From contig WION01000228.1 in NCBI GenBank assembly GCA_015039365.1, positions 22,085 to 86,084 on the forward strand: 64,000 bases of DNA. Reading direction: 5' to 3'. This DNA comes from Amanita rubescens. Taxonomy: Eukaryota > Basidiomycota > Agaricomycetes > Agaricales > Amanitaceae. Positions 10,563 through 21,883 of the stretch are shown here, piece by piece (the first letter of the stretch is position 1; every line of letters starts with the position of its first letter). The notes beneath the pieces were generated by a model. It was not told the DNA's origin. It saw nothing but the letters and a program-made list of their open reading frames with translations, and ran no database searches. A program made the position numbers and the translations under genes.

Positions 10563-11115
10563 ATGACGGCTATGTCTGACCAAGAACAACAAGAAGACGT
10601 TAAGCCAAAGCTTAATCTCAATGTTGTCTTCGAAGGAAATCGTACGTATAACTTTATATTTAAACGCGATAAATGACCTAAATCAACGCGCCTCGCTAGA
10701 GATCACAGTGAAGGTCAAAGCCACCATGCGGCTCTCAAAGATTTTTGAAGCTGCAGAGGTACGTAAAAATACTAAGCTTGTTACTTTTCGGGAAACTAAC
10801 ATAACCTAGAAACGCTTTGGAAAAGACTCAGGCATGTTGATGATGTACCTGCCAAATGCTGAGTGACGACATCAATATGCGTCATGTATATAGGTGCATT
10901 GAGATTTACCTACGAAGGTCAACGATTAAACGGCGAAGACACACCTACCCAAGTATGCAAATTTTTGTCCATTCGTCGGATTACTTCTAATCTCAATGGA
11001 CTAGCTCGGAATGGAGGATGGAGACCAAATTGACGCTTTCATACAGCAGGTGAGGAGCTCTCTGATAAATTCATATTATCCATGCTAATGTGCGCTCGTC
11101 CAGCTCGGGGGGTGA
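10563..11115 (+). CDS. SUMO-like modifier paralogue (SUMO-A), ends at Gly-Gly
   Basis: Six exons (10563-10641, 10700-10758, 10810-10831, 10894-10952, 11005-11049, 11104-11115) give 91 residues with a ubiquitin-like fold: an acidic tail, KPKLNLNVVF, ITVKVKATMRLSKIF, LRFTYEGQRL, then MEDGDQIDAF and a terminal LGG. The stop codon follows the diglycine directly, so no C-terminal peptide has to be removed before activation. SUMO proteins are conjugated to lysines by the E1 (Aos1-Uba2) and Ubc9. A second, canonical SUMO gene lies at 55720. Intron 3 uses a GC donor (GCATGT at 10832). The last exon codes only four codons including stop. The start could also be the Met at 10572. The N-terminal VKPK lacks the acidic residue of a SUMO acceptor site. 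Confidence 0.88.
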
Positions 11116-11239
11116 TGTTTGTAACTATACTCGGATGCCCGCTCCCCATTGAGCGGTTGTTATAATTATACATACCACCTTGTTGTGCTACTCATACATG
11201 TCATATAGTAGTTGTATGCCAGAAGGATGAAACACTCGA

Positions 11240-12337
11240 TCAACTGCTTAAAGAATACCCGAGGTTGTCAACATCGACGCTCTCCTGCATCTTCAAGAGG
11301 TTTGTCCACATAGTGAACGCTCTCTCCCGTGCCTTGGCATCGCCCACTTCCTTAAGTGAACGCTTGAATTCTCCGCCCTTGATCCAATCAAGCCCGTGCT
11401 GTAACACGTTTCTTGCCCTGGTTGCACCTCCTCTCACATCCCCCATCGAGGCATGCAGTGTCGCACGAACTGTGTTATGATCGTAAGTCGCACAATGAAG
11501 GATGTTTGAGTTGTAAAACACCGTTTCGCCCGCTAATCGGCGTTTCGTATCAGTATCGCTTAAAGAACCTTCAAAGACTCATACGAACGTCCAAGATTGA
11601 CTTGCATCACCCCGGGCATATCAAAGGGGTCGTTTGGCGGTTTCATTGTCTCCGAATGCTTTCTTTGCTCGAGCGTCCTTGGAGTCTTATGCGAACCAGG
11701 GACAATATACAAGCAAGAATCGCGATATAACGCGCTGCAACTGTTTCAACAGATAGCTCCGTGTCAATCAGTGCGACTCACGTATTCCATTGTACCTTGT
11801 AAACGTTAATTCAGCTCAGGGCCACTGCAATCATGACGTACCCCATGATGCCAACGGACCAAGGCCTCTCTTTCCTGTTCCTCACTGGCATCCTCACTTA
11901 CATCATCTCGGTGCCATCTCAAGGCAAAGTCATTTCGTTCGGGATTAATCAACAAATTGAACAGTTCTGACATTCATCAACGAAGCAGATTTCTGCAGAT
12001 CAAATTTCTTACCCATCTGTAAATCTTCTTCTTTGCATCCAAGAAGCTCTGTTACAACTTGCACTAAGTTGTCGCTGGTATACCACTTCAGAAATGCGCT
12101 TTCTTCCAATTCAGGATGCATGACGTGTTGTACCCCCCATACGTCTACATCTTTCTTCTCATCGAAAGGGGGAAATTGTTGGCCAACAGTTCTTCGATGC
12201 ATCCATTGCGCTTGGCGTGTCTTCTCTACAACTCTTGCGCATGCGTCTTGCAGCGATGCGAGCTCAGACGCTGCGATGAGATTCTGCACGACAATATATC
12301 CTTGCTCGTCGTATTGCTTCTTGAGATCTGCGGACAT
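11240..12337 (-). CDS. Phytanoyl-CoA dioxygenase family protein
   Basis: Five exons (12337-12013, 11966-11842, 11795-11782, 11740-11589, 11532-11240) give 302 residues. The iron-binding facial triad is visible: WHRDD provides His and Asp, and ILHCATYD provides the distal His; the RATLH that follows supplies the Arg that binds 2-oxoglutarate. Surrounding blocks YDEQGYIVVQN, SCLYIVPGSH and GETVFYNSN are typical of the PhyH superfamily. Members hydroxylate diverse lipids or secondary metabolites using Fe(II), oxygen and 2-oxoglutarate; the substrate is not predictable. Exon 3 is a 14-nt microexon, and the donor of intron 4 (GTTCGT) is weak but gives the expected LGPGETVFYN junction. It is transcribed towards the SUMO-A gene, with 124 nt between. 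Confidence 0.86.
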
Positions 12338-12419
12338 TATTCAAAATCTAAGTTGGTGACCTCATGTGAAAAGCTGTATTCGACGTTAAATTGTCTTAAA
12401 ATGTCTAGGTACTCGTAAC

Positions 12420-13328
12420 ATGAGCCTCAACGATATCATCCATCGTCAAGATCCCACTGCCTGGGATCGCTTCATATCATCGCCCCTAATTTTCCTTGCA
12501 CGTTGGCTCTATCCTGCACCCTCTACCGCTTCTAGCACTCCCGACATACACCCCATCCGCATCGTTTGCATATCTGACACACACAACACCCACCACGCTC
12601 AGCCTCATCTCCCAGAAGGCGACATTCTCATCCACGCAGGTGACCTCACCCAGTCTGGCACAGACTACGAACTCGATGACGCCCTCGCCTGGCTCAACTC
12701 CCAACCGCACCCCCACAAACTCTTCATCGCCGGCAACCATGACGACACGCTCGCTTCTCCCCAGACGCTTGCGCGTATACCGCCAAGTTTGACATACCTT
12801 GAGAATTCGTTCATCGAACTCACCATAAGGGGACGCAAGTTGCGCATCTATGGCAGCCCATACACGCCAAAACACGGATCATGGCCCTTCCAGTATCCCC
12901 GCGTCCGCACCGCCGGGGCCCTTCCTCAACCCGAAGAACACGAGGTTTGGTCCAAAATCCCGCCTTTAACTGACATCCTCATCACACATGGTCCTCCCTT
13001 GGCCCACCTCGACGCGGACAGGCACGGATGCTACGCACTGCTCTTTGCATTATGGCGCGTTCGTCCAAAGTTGCATGTGTTCGGGCACATTCACGCTGGT
13101 AGGGGTGTAGAGCGCATCGAATGGGATCGGGCGCAAATGGCGTATGAGAATATATGTGCTGGACGGACGGGTTGGGGAGGCCTAATCAAGTTATTGTGGT
13201 ACAAGCTGACGGCATGGCTGTGGAAGGGGTCCTTGGGGGATGGTGTTGGTACTGTCTTGGTCAACGCTGCAGCGGTGGCGGGTCTGAGGGATGACCGGAA
13301 GAAAGGTGCGATTGTTGTAGAAATTTAA
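12420..13328 (+). CDS. Calcineurin-like metallophosphoesterase
   Basis: Intronless, 302 residues. The metallophosphoesterase motifs appear in order: RIVCISDTHN (D-x-H) near residue 47-56, HAGDLTQ (GD), IAGNHD (GNHD), then ITHGPP and HVFGHIHAGRG (GHxH). These bind a two-metal centre that hydrolyses phosphoesters. The short length and motif spacing resemble the MPPED/UPF0046 group, which includes poorly characterised cyclic-nucleotide phosphodiesterase-like enzymes. A hydrophobic segment near residue 22-32 and an aromatic-rich C-terminal stretch (KLLWYKLTAWLW) could contact membranes. The absence of introns contrasts with its neighbours. Confidence 0.9.
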   Translation: MSLNDIIHRQDPTAWDRFISSPLIFLARWLYPAPSTASSTPDIHPIRIVCISDTHNTHHAQPHLPEGDILIHAGDLTQSGTDYELDDALAWLNSQPHPHKLFIAGNHDDTLASPQTLARIPPSLTYLENSFIELTIRGRKLRIYGSPYTPKHGSWPFQYPRVRTAGALPQPEEHEVWSKIPPLTDILITHGPPLAHLDADRHGCYALLFALWRVRPKLHVFGHIHAGRGVERIEWDRAQMAYENICAGRTGWGGLIKLLWYKLTAWLWKGSLGDGVGTVLVNAAAVAGLRDDRKKGAIVVEI

Positions 13329-13730
13329 TTATCATCGTCATGATGCACTTGCTGTCTTGCGCGTTTTTGTGACATGAACCTGCCTGTGCAGATAATAGAG
13401 ATCGATGTATTCAACGCCTAGTTTACTTCCCTCACATATTCTGGATCACCACGGAGACGTAAAGCCTGCTATTCCCGCTACGTAAGTAGTGGGTTCAGTA
13501 TGACGCTTCTGCCAGTGATCAGGATCACGCAATCACATTTGTGACCTTTACTTGTTTTGGCAAGCCTTGTGGAACTTTTTCTGACTTCTTCTCCGCTATT
13601 CCGTGATCGACAATCGGTCGAGTTCCATAACGCGTGGTTGAGGAATGAGATCGAATCCGCCCCCTTTCATTTCTACACTTTATAAGACTATCGGCGCTCG
13701 AATCTTAGCAGGTAATCGACGTTCCCGAAT
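13329..13730. other. Intergenic, no gene seen
   Basis: About 400 nt between two plus-strand genes. TTTATAAGAC at about 13679-13688 may be the core promoter of the following gene. No other structure was recognised. Confidence 0.4.
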
Positions 13731-14958
13731 ATGTCTGCAACTCGCGTGATCGCTTGCAACGAGGTTGCTGCTAAAATCAACACAATCCATGCGAAATTCA
13801 AAAAAGAAGAACAACAAGGAATGTCTATCCGGAGAAAAGTAAGTTCAAGTTCTCTTTATTTGCCGGGCGCTGAGTAATGATGTGAAGGTTTATTGGAATT
13901 GCCTCTACACAACCAACGTGTGGCGAACGGCGCATGTTGTTCCCGTACCCGTCGTGCCAATGGGTATCGAAAACCCGGATGACAATGCCTTGAACGCAAC
14001 TGTCACATACCAACTTGACGGTAAGACGTGGATTAAGCCGCCCCCTATTGTCCAAGACGCATCAGGAGGTTTGTTGGCCTGGCTTAGATGTAACCGAAAT
14101 CCCCCGTGCTCCCTCCTCGAATGCAGATGCGGATTTGATTGCTACTCACTTAGGGCCAAAATATGTCGTCCCTCCCGCACTCGCTACTTCAAGTAAAGAT
14201 ATTGCGGGGACCTCTCGCACTAACGGCAAACGTGTGTTTCGGTCGCGAGATGATCACCCTGCCACCAGCAGGTCTGCGGATTCGGTGAAGCCAATAGTTC
14301 CCGGTGCATATTACGACCCTCATCTGCTTCCCGATTTCGGTGGCCCCGCGTTTCGTCTCGTAAACGCGAAGCTCTTGCAACGAGAAATTGTAGATGCAGA
14401 AGGCAATCTGATCCCTCCTTGAGAGATGTACGACAAATTGCGTCCAGGAACTTTAGTCCTGATGAAAGTCCAGCTGCTCACATTCGAACTCCCTGACCGT
14501 CAAAAAAGCGGACTTCGGAAGGTACTTACTGATTCTGTGTTTCCAACTTTGTTTCTGATGTTCCTCTCAGACTTACCAGTTCCTGATTGATCGTATTCGC
14601 GTCGTCGCACATTCAGAAGGGGAAATGGAAATGCCAGACAATGGAAATCCGGGATTTTCCAGCCGTCGAAGCCAATTGGCCGAACGTAACGAAACAGACG
14701 ACGCATTAGACGCGTTGTTCTCCTCAAAGAAAAGAAAGACGGGAGAACTGCCTTCTGCATCCACCTCGCAGTCTGTCCCATCTGACTTCTCATTTGGCAT
14801 CGGCCGAATCAACACAGATCGTTGAAACTCCGTCCACCAACCCAAAGACGCGGAAAGAGACGAAGACGCGATCTGGCAAAGGAAAAGGAAAAGCTACCGC
14901 CGGTTCAAACGATGAAGAAGGGAATGACACCAGCGATATCGTCATGACGGAAAACTAA
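13731..14958 (+). pseudogene. Hypothetical protein gene with an in-frame TGA
   Basis: Exons 13731-13838, 13888-14068, 14127-14521 and one from 14571 join in phase (GT-AG introns of 49-58 nt). The protein is unrecognised; ordered blocks include IACNEVAAKINTIH, VYWNCLYTTNVWRTAHVVPV, LIATHLGPKYVVPP and VPGAYYDPHLLPDFGG. A TGA at 14420-14422 interrupts the frame between NLIPP and EMYDKLRPGTLVLMK, where coding character continues without change; a TGG would give Trp, so this looks like a single G-to-A nonsense change. Translation would stop after about 195 residues. The C-terminal charged tail (ending SDIVMTEN) is in another frame unless a further small intron near 14780-14820 is removed. It may be a pseudogene, a truncated functional gene or a sequence error. 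Confidence 0.5.
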
Positions 14959-15463
14959 ATTTAAAATCTAAGTCTTATACTCTATTGATGTAATTGTATT
15001 CTTGTAATGGCATCTGAAATCCTTACCTCCGGAATTATGTGACGATGGCCAGGACGTAGCGGGACTTGCGGCACTTGTGCCGCCCTCAACGTTTATAAAA
15101 ATACCACTTTGGTTGCCAGTGTGACGGATCCTGCATGAGCGCGTCAGTCACAGAATTTTTAGATTCGGGTCTCAGGACCATTCTCCGAATAACGCCTCCC
15201 GGCCAGTGTCCCAATGCGTACAGCCGTTGTCGTAAAGAAAGTAAAAAAGCTAGACATGAATTAGTTAGTAAGAAAGTACTTTGAGACGATCCCAGCAACG
15301 CCAAAGCCGAAACGCGGAGTTTCCGATTTTCCTGAGAACGACAACGGCGCTGACAGGTGTTTTACCTTGAAAAGGAAATAATCAATCCGACCGGCGTGGA
15401 CGCAGTGCCTCAGGATACCAAATCTCTTCTACTTTTTTATTACTACGGTGAACAGCGCGATTT
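14959..15463. other. Intergenic, no gene seen
   Basis: About 500 nt. A minus-strand frame at 15086-15304 is short, lacks splice partners and resembles nothing known. Regulatory DNA of TVP38 is likely at the right end. Confidence 0.4.
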
Positions 15464-17309
15464 ATGATGGTGGCATCCACTATCCCCTACCATGCCACAT
15501 TGAAGAATCCTTTCGATGACCCAACCGACTTTCCAGATGAACCAACGTCACATACTGATTATCCACCTTCTTCACATACCGATTACCCACCTTCATCATC
15601 CATCCCAAATTCAAGCAACCCAGTGATCCATGTCCGGACGCCCAGCCCAACGCCAAGCGAAGCAAAAGAGTTGCAGCACGGGGCCATTAACTGGCAGGCA
15701 ATGAAGAGTTGGAAATTTTGGTTTCGAAAGGAATGGCGGTGTAAGTAATAAGCCCTTTCTCTGAGTTTTCTTAACACTTGACATCAAAACTCGTAGGGTA
15801 CTATGTTATTTTCGTCATTATACTCGTAGTCACTACACTGCTCACGATATACCATACCCAAATAGTACATTGGTTGACACCAGTAACAAGATGGCTGTTT
15901 AAGTGAGTGCAAAAACCATCCACAGTAGTTTGCACGTTGATTAATTTTGGGTTAGATTACGATTCGGTTGGCTCGTACCGATAGCAGTCTTGTTCGTAAT
16001 CTCCTTCCCGCCAGTAAGGCGTTGTTTCTTTTACGGGGACTGTGATTGAATTACTGCAGCTTTTTGGGCACGAAATCGTTGCTGTCCTATGTGGATTGGT
16101 TTGGGGACTTTGGGCGGGCTTTGGCATCGTCGCGGCTGGGACATTTCTGGGTGAAGTTGCTAACTTCTAGTAGGTTTTATCGTTTCTGGCATTTCCTTGA
16201 TACTAAATTTATATTATACAGCGCATTCAAAGCATGTTGCCGTTCCCGCGCAGAGAAACTTGAAAAGACCAAGATTTCTTATGCGTGCTTGTCGAAGGTT
16301 GTTCGAGACGGTGGCTTCAAAATCGCTTTGATAGCACGATTGAGCGCTATTCCGGGCCATTGTGAGTTTAGCTCAAAACATGATACTAGATCTAAGACCT
16401 TGGTAGTCACGACCGCCGTCTTCTCGACGTGCGGCATGGGAATCATCACATTTTCCATAGCTGCCGTCTTGTCGTTACCAAAGCAATTTGTCACCGTTTA
16501 TCTCGGTGTCATCCTCGAACAATCTGGGACTGGTTAGCGACATCACTCAGTTCTCCACCTCTACTGACGCCGCAATCCAGGAACAACTTCCACCAAAAGT
16601 AGGATTATCAGTGATGCTGTGGTGGGGGTTACCTTTCTTGTGACGGTGGTAGCAATGTGGTACATCCTACACCAAATGAACAAGGCTAAACCTGAGGTTA
16701 TTTACCAAAGGCGTCGTGCACGGTGAGTCTAAAGTGTGTGCTATACCAACTCTAATCCGTAATTCAAGGATTGGGAAAATGATGAATGATGGTACTCCGT
16801 TGACATTTGTCACAAGTATCGATTCTGATACGATTCCGCTCAATACGCGCAACATACCTTATCAGCAATGGGATAGGCGCGGGGCGTTACCCGAAAGTTC
16901 GGATGTTGAGCTTTTCGCACCCGTTCCTGAGAGAGCAGCCGATTATTCTCAAGGATATCAAATGATCCATGGGCCAGGGCGCGTCCGCGATGAGGAAGAG
17001 GTTGAATGGGAGATGACTTCCGATGCCTATGCCGGTATCGTGGAGCCAGCAGATGGCAAGGGTTTTATTGGCAATTCCCCGTCGGCTTTGAGTTCGACGG
17101 CGACAGTTCATGCACCTGTTCCCTCAAGGCCGTCTAAATCGGGCGAAATCCTATCTCAGCTGCAGACGCACGAGTCATCAAACGTCCCTGACGTTTTACA
17201 GACACCAACGCAAGGAACATATCCTCATTCCCATTCCCCAGATGGCGACCACATGGACGACCCCGTCGATCCTGTCTATCAACCAGGTTCGACGAACGCC
17301 CACGCTTGA
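15464..17309 (+). CDS. TVP38: Golgi membrane protein Tvp38 (VTT/DedA domain)
   Basis: Eight exons (15464-15740, 15797-15902, 15956-16013, 16060-16169, 16222-16361, 16407-16532, 16581-16722, 16769-17309) give 499 residues. A Pro/Ser-rich N-terminal tail contains a doubled SHTDYPPS unit. The VTT domain follows: FGHEIVAVLCGLVWG, GTFLGEVANFYAFK, ISYACLSKVVRDGGFKIALIARLSAIPGH, and TAVFSTCGMG to LPKQFVTVYLG. The G-x3-G and R-LSAIPGH re-entrant features of the family are intact. Tvp38 resides in the Golgi with Tvp23/18/15; VTT proteins are implicated in lipid scrambling. The long acidic C-terminal tail (about 180 residues) is predicted to be cytosolic and disordered. The protein is longer than the yeast one because of its two tails. 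Confidence 0.92.
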
Positions 17310-17838
17310 GTGCCTTCTCAGGACTTGGCCGACCTTTCATATACGAAATGGTCAGCTGTGTTGATTCCCAGCTCCACTCCGCCACCTACGAGATATCATT
17401 CATGAGGCTTAATTGGGGACCGTTTGCATAGCACCCTTCGCGTCACATGAGTTGTATAGGCCGGATCCTTTATCTATATTTTCCCAGTTTCATACCAAGT
17501 CCACTGTAGTTACCCGTTATGTAGCGATACCTTGACCTAATATGGCCTTCTCCATCAGCCGATATCTTGCCGTCTTAGCGCTGAGCGCTGGTCGCCCACA
17601 CAAGTCAGCATAAGTTATAGACCAACTACATATTTATACTTATCTTCCCAGCTTTTTCCATTCCACGACGTTACTATTCCATATCCGCGATATTTCCCGC
17701 TGCCACGTTGCAAGAACCCTTGCATCTCTCACAGCCACGACCATCAATAATAACACACGGGCGACAAATCTGGTTGGGTTCCTGAACAAAGGGCTAAATC
17801 GGTTTAAAGCCATGCACTTGAAATAGTCCATCCGTTCA
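17310..17838. other. Intergenic, no gene seen
   Basis: About 530 nt between TVP38 and the DUF6534 gene. Small frames on the minus strand look random. Confidence 0.4.
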
Positions 17839-19393
17839 ATGATTCTGGCAATGTCTGCAAGCTTTCCGTTCGGCACACTGCAGATCGCTAGCATTATCAA
17901 TGTTTTCCTGTTCGGCTTGACTTTTATGCAATCCTACAAATACTTTCGCGACTACATGGAAGATCCGGTGTTGTTGAAAATGATCGTAAGTCAATGGTTT
18001 TTGCTAGGCATCAGCATCACCAGCGGCGCTAAGGGCTATCTCTACAGGTACTCTCAACATTGTGAGGAACTCAATCAATTTGTTCTTTACAATGCTACAA
18101 TGAACTTAGGATCTTCGGTGCAATCCACACGGGGTGCCTTGAATGGGCTATTTACATCATCAATATAGTCGACAACCACGCGGACATCCCATTCCTCAAG
18201 GAACCGCCGGCGACCGTTATCGGAATCGTGTCAGGACAAGCTGCTCAGTTTCTTGTTCAGGTAAGTTTCCTAGCCATACCTGTCGGGCCGTATTCAAAAG
18301 CCTTAAACCCTAAGGTATTGTGGGTGTACCGCATATACCGGCTCCAGCGGAGCGTTTCTCTACCTATTGCACTTCTTTTTCCTGTGGTTTACGTATTTGC
18401 CGGTGGAATTGTCACCGCGTGCTTTACTTGGGACCAGACGCTTGGCTGGGTGGCGTTATTTCAAGAAACAAAGGAGCCGCTAATCCTGTCTCAACTTGTC
18501 GCCATTGCCTCCATTGATGTTATCATTGCGGTGATGTTGTGTTATCACTTGAGGAAGAATCGATCAAGTTACTTATCAAGGTAGGTATTAACTATTTGTG
18601 ATGAACCTTAAAGCTGACTTCTATAGGACAATTGAATATATCGACACCTTCATTTGTAAATGGACTTTTCGTGAGTGCCTCTAGCATGTCTCGTTCGGTA
18701 ATGCGATACAAACAATATTGATAGAAACCGGGATGATTACGAGGCATGCGTGTTCATCTGCGATTCTAGGTAGTAACGCTAACCATTCGACACTGCAGTG
18801 CGACCGCCATAGGTGTTATCTTGGCTGTAAGTGAACCTCTAGTAGTAGTGGACGTGCCAACCAGCTGATCCAACGCTCAGTTCGCAATCCGAAAACAAAA
18901 CGGTTTGTAATCCGTAACACTGTCCATCATGATCGTGATTTACATTGGCAATTTAGGCGTCTGGTTCTGCATGTACACTTGTCTGCTAAACCGTGAGTCA
19001 TTACTGCGATGATTCACCTCTAAACTCACGTCTGCACAGTATACCCTTTGACTTGCGTCGCACTGTGAGCATTTCAAAATTGTTAAACTAATCAACTTCA
19101 TCTCGAGATGTCCTAGACTGAACGGACGTTCTTCCATATCAATTTCAACAAGTGATGACGTGCTGAGCTCTGTTCAGATACAAGGCGCCAGTACCTCTGC
19201 AGTGTACGGAGGCTCAGCTCTAAGAAGCCAGGTTTCCAAAGTAAGTGACCGCGTTTTCCCGAATATTGTGCTGAAGCCGGTTTAGATCATACCTAGCACG
19301 GCGACATCTGCGTCTGCATCACTCAGTTCGACTAATCAAGACAAAGATTCAACTGATTTGAAATTCGGTCCGAATCCGACTCCCTGTTGGTAA
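17839..19393 (+). CDS. DUF6534-type seven-helix membrane protein
   Basis: Eleven exons join in phase to 343 residues (17839-18047, 18110-18260, 18315-18580, 18627-18670, 18725-18743, 18799-18826, 18881-18902, 18957-18992, 19040-19064, 19117-19240, 19286-19393). Hydrophobic segments alternate with short loops: IASIINVFLFGLTFMQSY, AIYIINIV, VIGIVSGQAAQFLV then WVYRIYRLQR, ALLFPVVYVFAGGIV, LVAIASIDVIIAVMLCYHL, and YTCLLNLYPLTCVALLNGR. This pattern matches the basidiomycete DUF6534 family; a receptor- or transporter-like role has been suggested only from topology. The C-terminus is Ser/Thr-rich. Intron 5 (18744-18798) has a GC donor (GCATGC) and is bordered by exons of only 19 and 28 nt, so those joins are the least secure part of the model. 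Confidence 0.75.
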
Positions 19394-19653
19394 GAGGACG
19401 GACGGAGCCTCCATGTTCCCGTCAATTATGCGTGTTCTTTTATTGTTGCTTTGTTGTCTCTGTAGCATATTCCATATATGTGTATATTGTCACTGGAAGT
19501 AGTAGCCCTAGCTCTTATTATTGTGTTGCCCGTATGAAATATAGATGAACCCGTGGCCGAGAATATCTAAGATCGTTTAGTGCATTATTACAACCCTGTC
19601 GACACTGTTATATCTAAACACCAATACTAAGTACAAGAAAAGAACCGTTTTAT

Positions 19654-21437
19654 CTAAGCGGCAACGTCCGTGTCTTCAGGTTGTTTTGCTCTCTCCCTAG
19701 CTAGCCTCCCTTTCCCCCGTGCCATATCGATGTCACGCCAATTCACAGCAGATTCTTCAAACAAAGTCATACCCTCATCGTAAGTCTGTATAAACCGCTC
19801 TACTTCCCGCTCAAAAAAGTCTTCTTCCTTCTGGATGGCATCTCGCACACCTGCAAAAAAGGCGTCGAGTACGGTCAAGTTATGCATGACGAGCAACGAG
19901 TGGGCCGACATCTCGTGGGTTTGCAATAGATGATGGAGATAGGCACGGGTGAATGGAGGGCGGTAAACGACGTCCTCCGAGGCTGGTTGGTCAACTTCCA
20001 GTTCTGGTGGACCATGGCATATTTTGGTTTTTGGAGGTACGGGCGAACATGCTAGGCATGGACACGTCCGTTTGCCTTGCGGGGAGTTGGCAGAAGCTGG
20101 CGAGAGGCAATCAGCGAGGCTCGAGAAATCGGATGCATAGACAGAATCATATAGGTTGTGTCCTAAATCGCGTTTCCCGTTGGCTCTTGTACGCAGCCTG
20201 GAGTTCTTATCCTGCCCAGGGGCCGGAAATACGAAGTCCAGCGCTATACCGGTGTCTGCCGCATTCTGTGCCCAGTGAGCATCAAAGAGATCGATCCCCG
20301 CTTTTCGAATTAGTTGGAGCATCTCGTGAGGCGAAGTGGTGGTATTAGCTACCCGCAGTTTTGAGACAGGTAGGGATTCAAGAGAGGCATTGATTAAAGG
20401 AACGAGGTGATCAGTTGAGACTGAGGTTTGCAGAGGCGCCAAGTCTTCATTCTCTAACGTATTCGATGGGTGATCATCGATAACCTTTTTCATGGCAGCC
20501 TCGATAGAAAGCCGAAGAGGTACCAGGTCAAAGGTATAACCCAATACGCCCTCGTCAAGGCAACGGAGAGGGGCAACTTGCTCTGCTTCTTTTCCGTGGA
20601 GCGTATCTAGCAGACTATCTGCAAACGCTCGTCTTGCGGCAATGCTAGCTCCTCCAGCCATATGGACGAGTACACTCGGTCTGTTTGGATGTGGTATTGA
20701 TGCATCTCCCGAGGTGCTTAGGATATCCGCAAGCCATTTGCCAGACCTATCTATACTTTTTGTGAGACGTTTCTGAGAATAGGGCGGATCTGTAAATGGT
20801 ATATCCGACAGGGCAACCACGACATCGGGTTGGCAGCCGAGGGAATATGAACGCCAATCGGACGGAGAGATCTGCAGAGCACAAAGAGGGGTCATACAAA
20901 GGATCTTATAAGAAGGAATGACATCAACCGTACCCTCCGCACGCCCCTCAGGCAATATACTGAAACGTGATTGTTTCCGTTTGGAGGCATATCCCTTCCG
21001 TCAGCGGGGTCTCTAATAGTCATTGATAACACGTGTTGACTAGGATTGAAGCCGAGAAATGCATGCAGGGGATGATTCCCGGTCTGAAGTGTTGGCACGG
21101 GCGGATTTCGATCTAGGCTAGTGAAACGAGAGAATCAACCGCCTGAAGGGCTCAACGCATATCAAATAGGCATTGAGAGTTAAACTTACAATGTCTCAAA
21201 AGGTACGTTAACCCATCGTATAGCCTCCGTCCGATTATGGTGGTCTCGTGAAAGATGGGGCACTGCGCCGCGAGAAGTTGATGAGAGGAAGTTCGGCGTA
21301 GGAATGGAGCAGCCTTGCTCCAAGTGCCCAGAGCGTTTCAATAGAATGTTCCCAATCCTTGGCCCGTGCTGAGAAACTGTTTTTGTCGTCAAGGTAAAAC
21401 GCATGCTGGGAGAAACGGCTGGTTGAGTGACGCTCAT
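19654..21437 (-). CDS. QTRT2: Queuine tRNA-ribosyltransferase accessory subunit (QTRT2)
   Basis: Three exons (21437-21190, 21117-20934, 20871-19654) give 549 residues. N-terminal TPNFLSSTSRGAVPHLSRDH and IRWVNVPFE, then PTLQTGNHPLHAFLGF, PDVVVALSDIPFT, QKRLTKSIDRSGKWL, and the C-terminal zinc site CPCLAC followed by THEMSAHSLLVMHNL, which supplies the His ligand. These fit the non-catalytic QTRT2 subunit, which pairs with QTRT1 to exchange guanine for queuine at the tRNA wobble position and associates with mitochondria. Fungi obtain queuine from outside, so this is a salvage step. It is longer than animal QTRT2 (about 415) because of loops in the middle. It is divergent from the zinc-finger gene at 21884, sharing a 446-nt intergenic region. 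Confidence 0.9.
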
Positions 21438-21883
21438 TACGGTGTAAGTATGTACGCAGGGACAAGCCAGGAACTGCCATCAAGTATTCTGATCATGATC
21501 GCCATTACTCCTTTTGGATTATTTGGTCTTGTTATGTGCTATAGTCGAGGTTCTTGACATCACCCGGTTCACATGCACTGGAAATGCAGCGATTTTCTCG
21601 GCTGCGTTTTACTCTTATAATGAAAAAATCTACATTTCATAGAACCCAATCAGCATTCTCCACGCGACATTGGTGTGTTTGAGTCGGAGAGCAACAAGAT
21701 GCTGAACTAACAAAACCAAACATACGCTACCCCTCGGTTTCAATGGCAGAATCATAGATGTCATGCCCGAGTGAATAAACCCCAAGTTTGTTCCTCCACA
21801 TTTGACAGCATATTACTTCGACCGCGCCGAGATTCGAAGCACCTACAAAAGCGTCATTTACGTGCACATCTCGCTGCGGGCTT
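21438..21883. promoter_or_regulatory. Divergent intergenic region between QTRT2 and the zinc-finger gene
   Basis: 446 nt separating two genes transcribed away from each other, so it must hold both promoters. No TATA box or other clear motif was identified. Confidence 0.4.
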
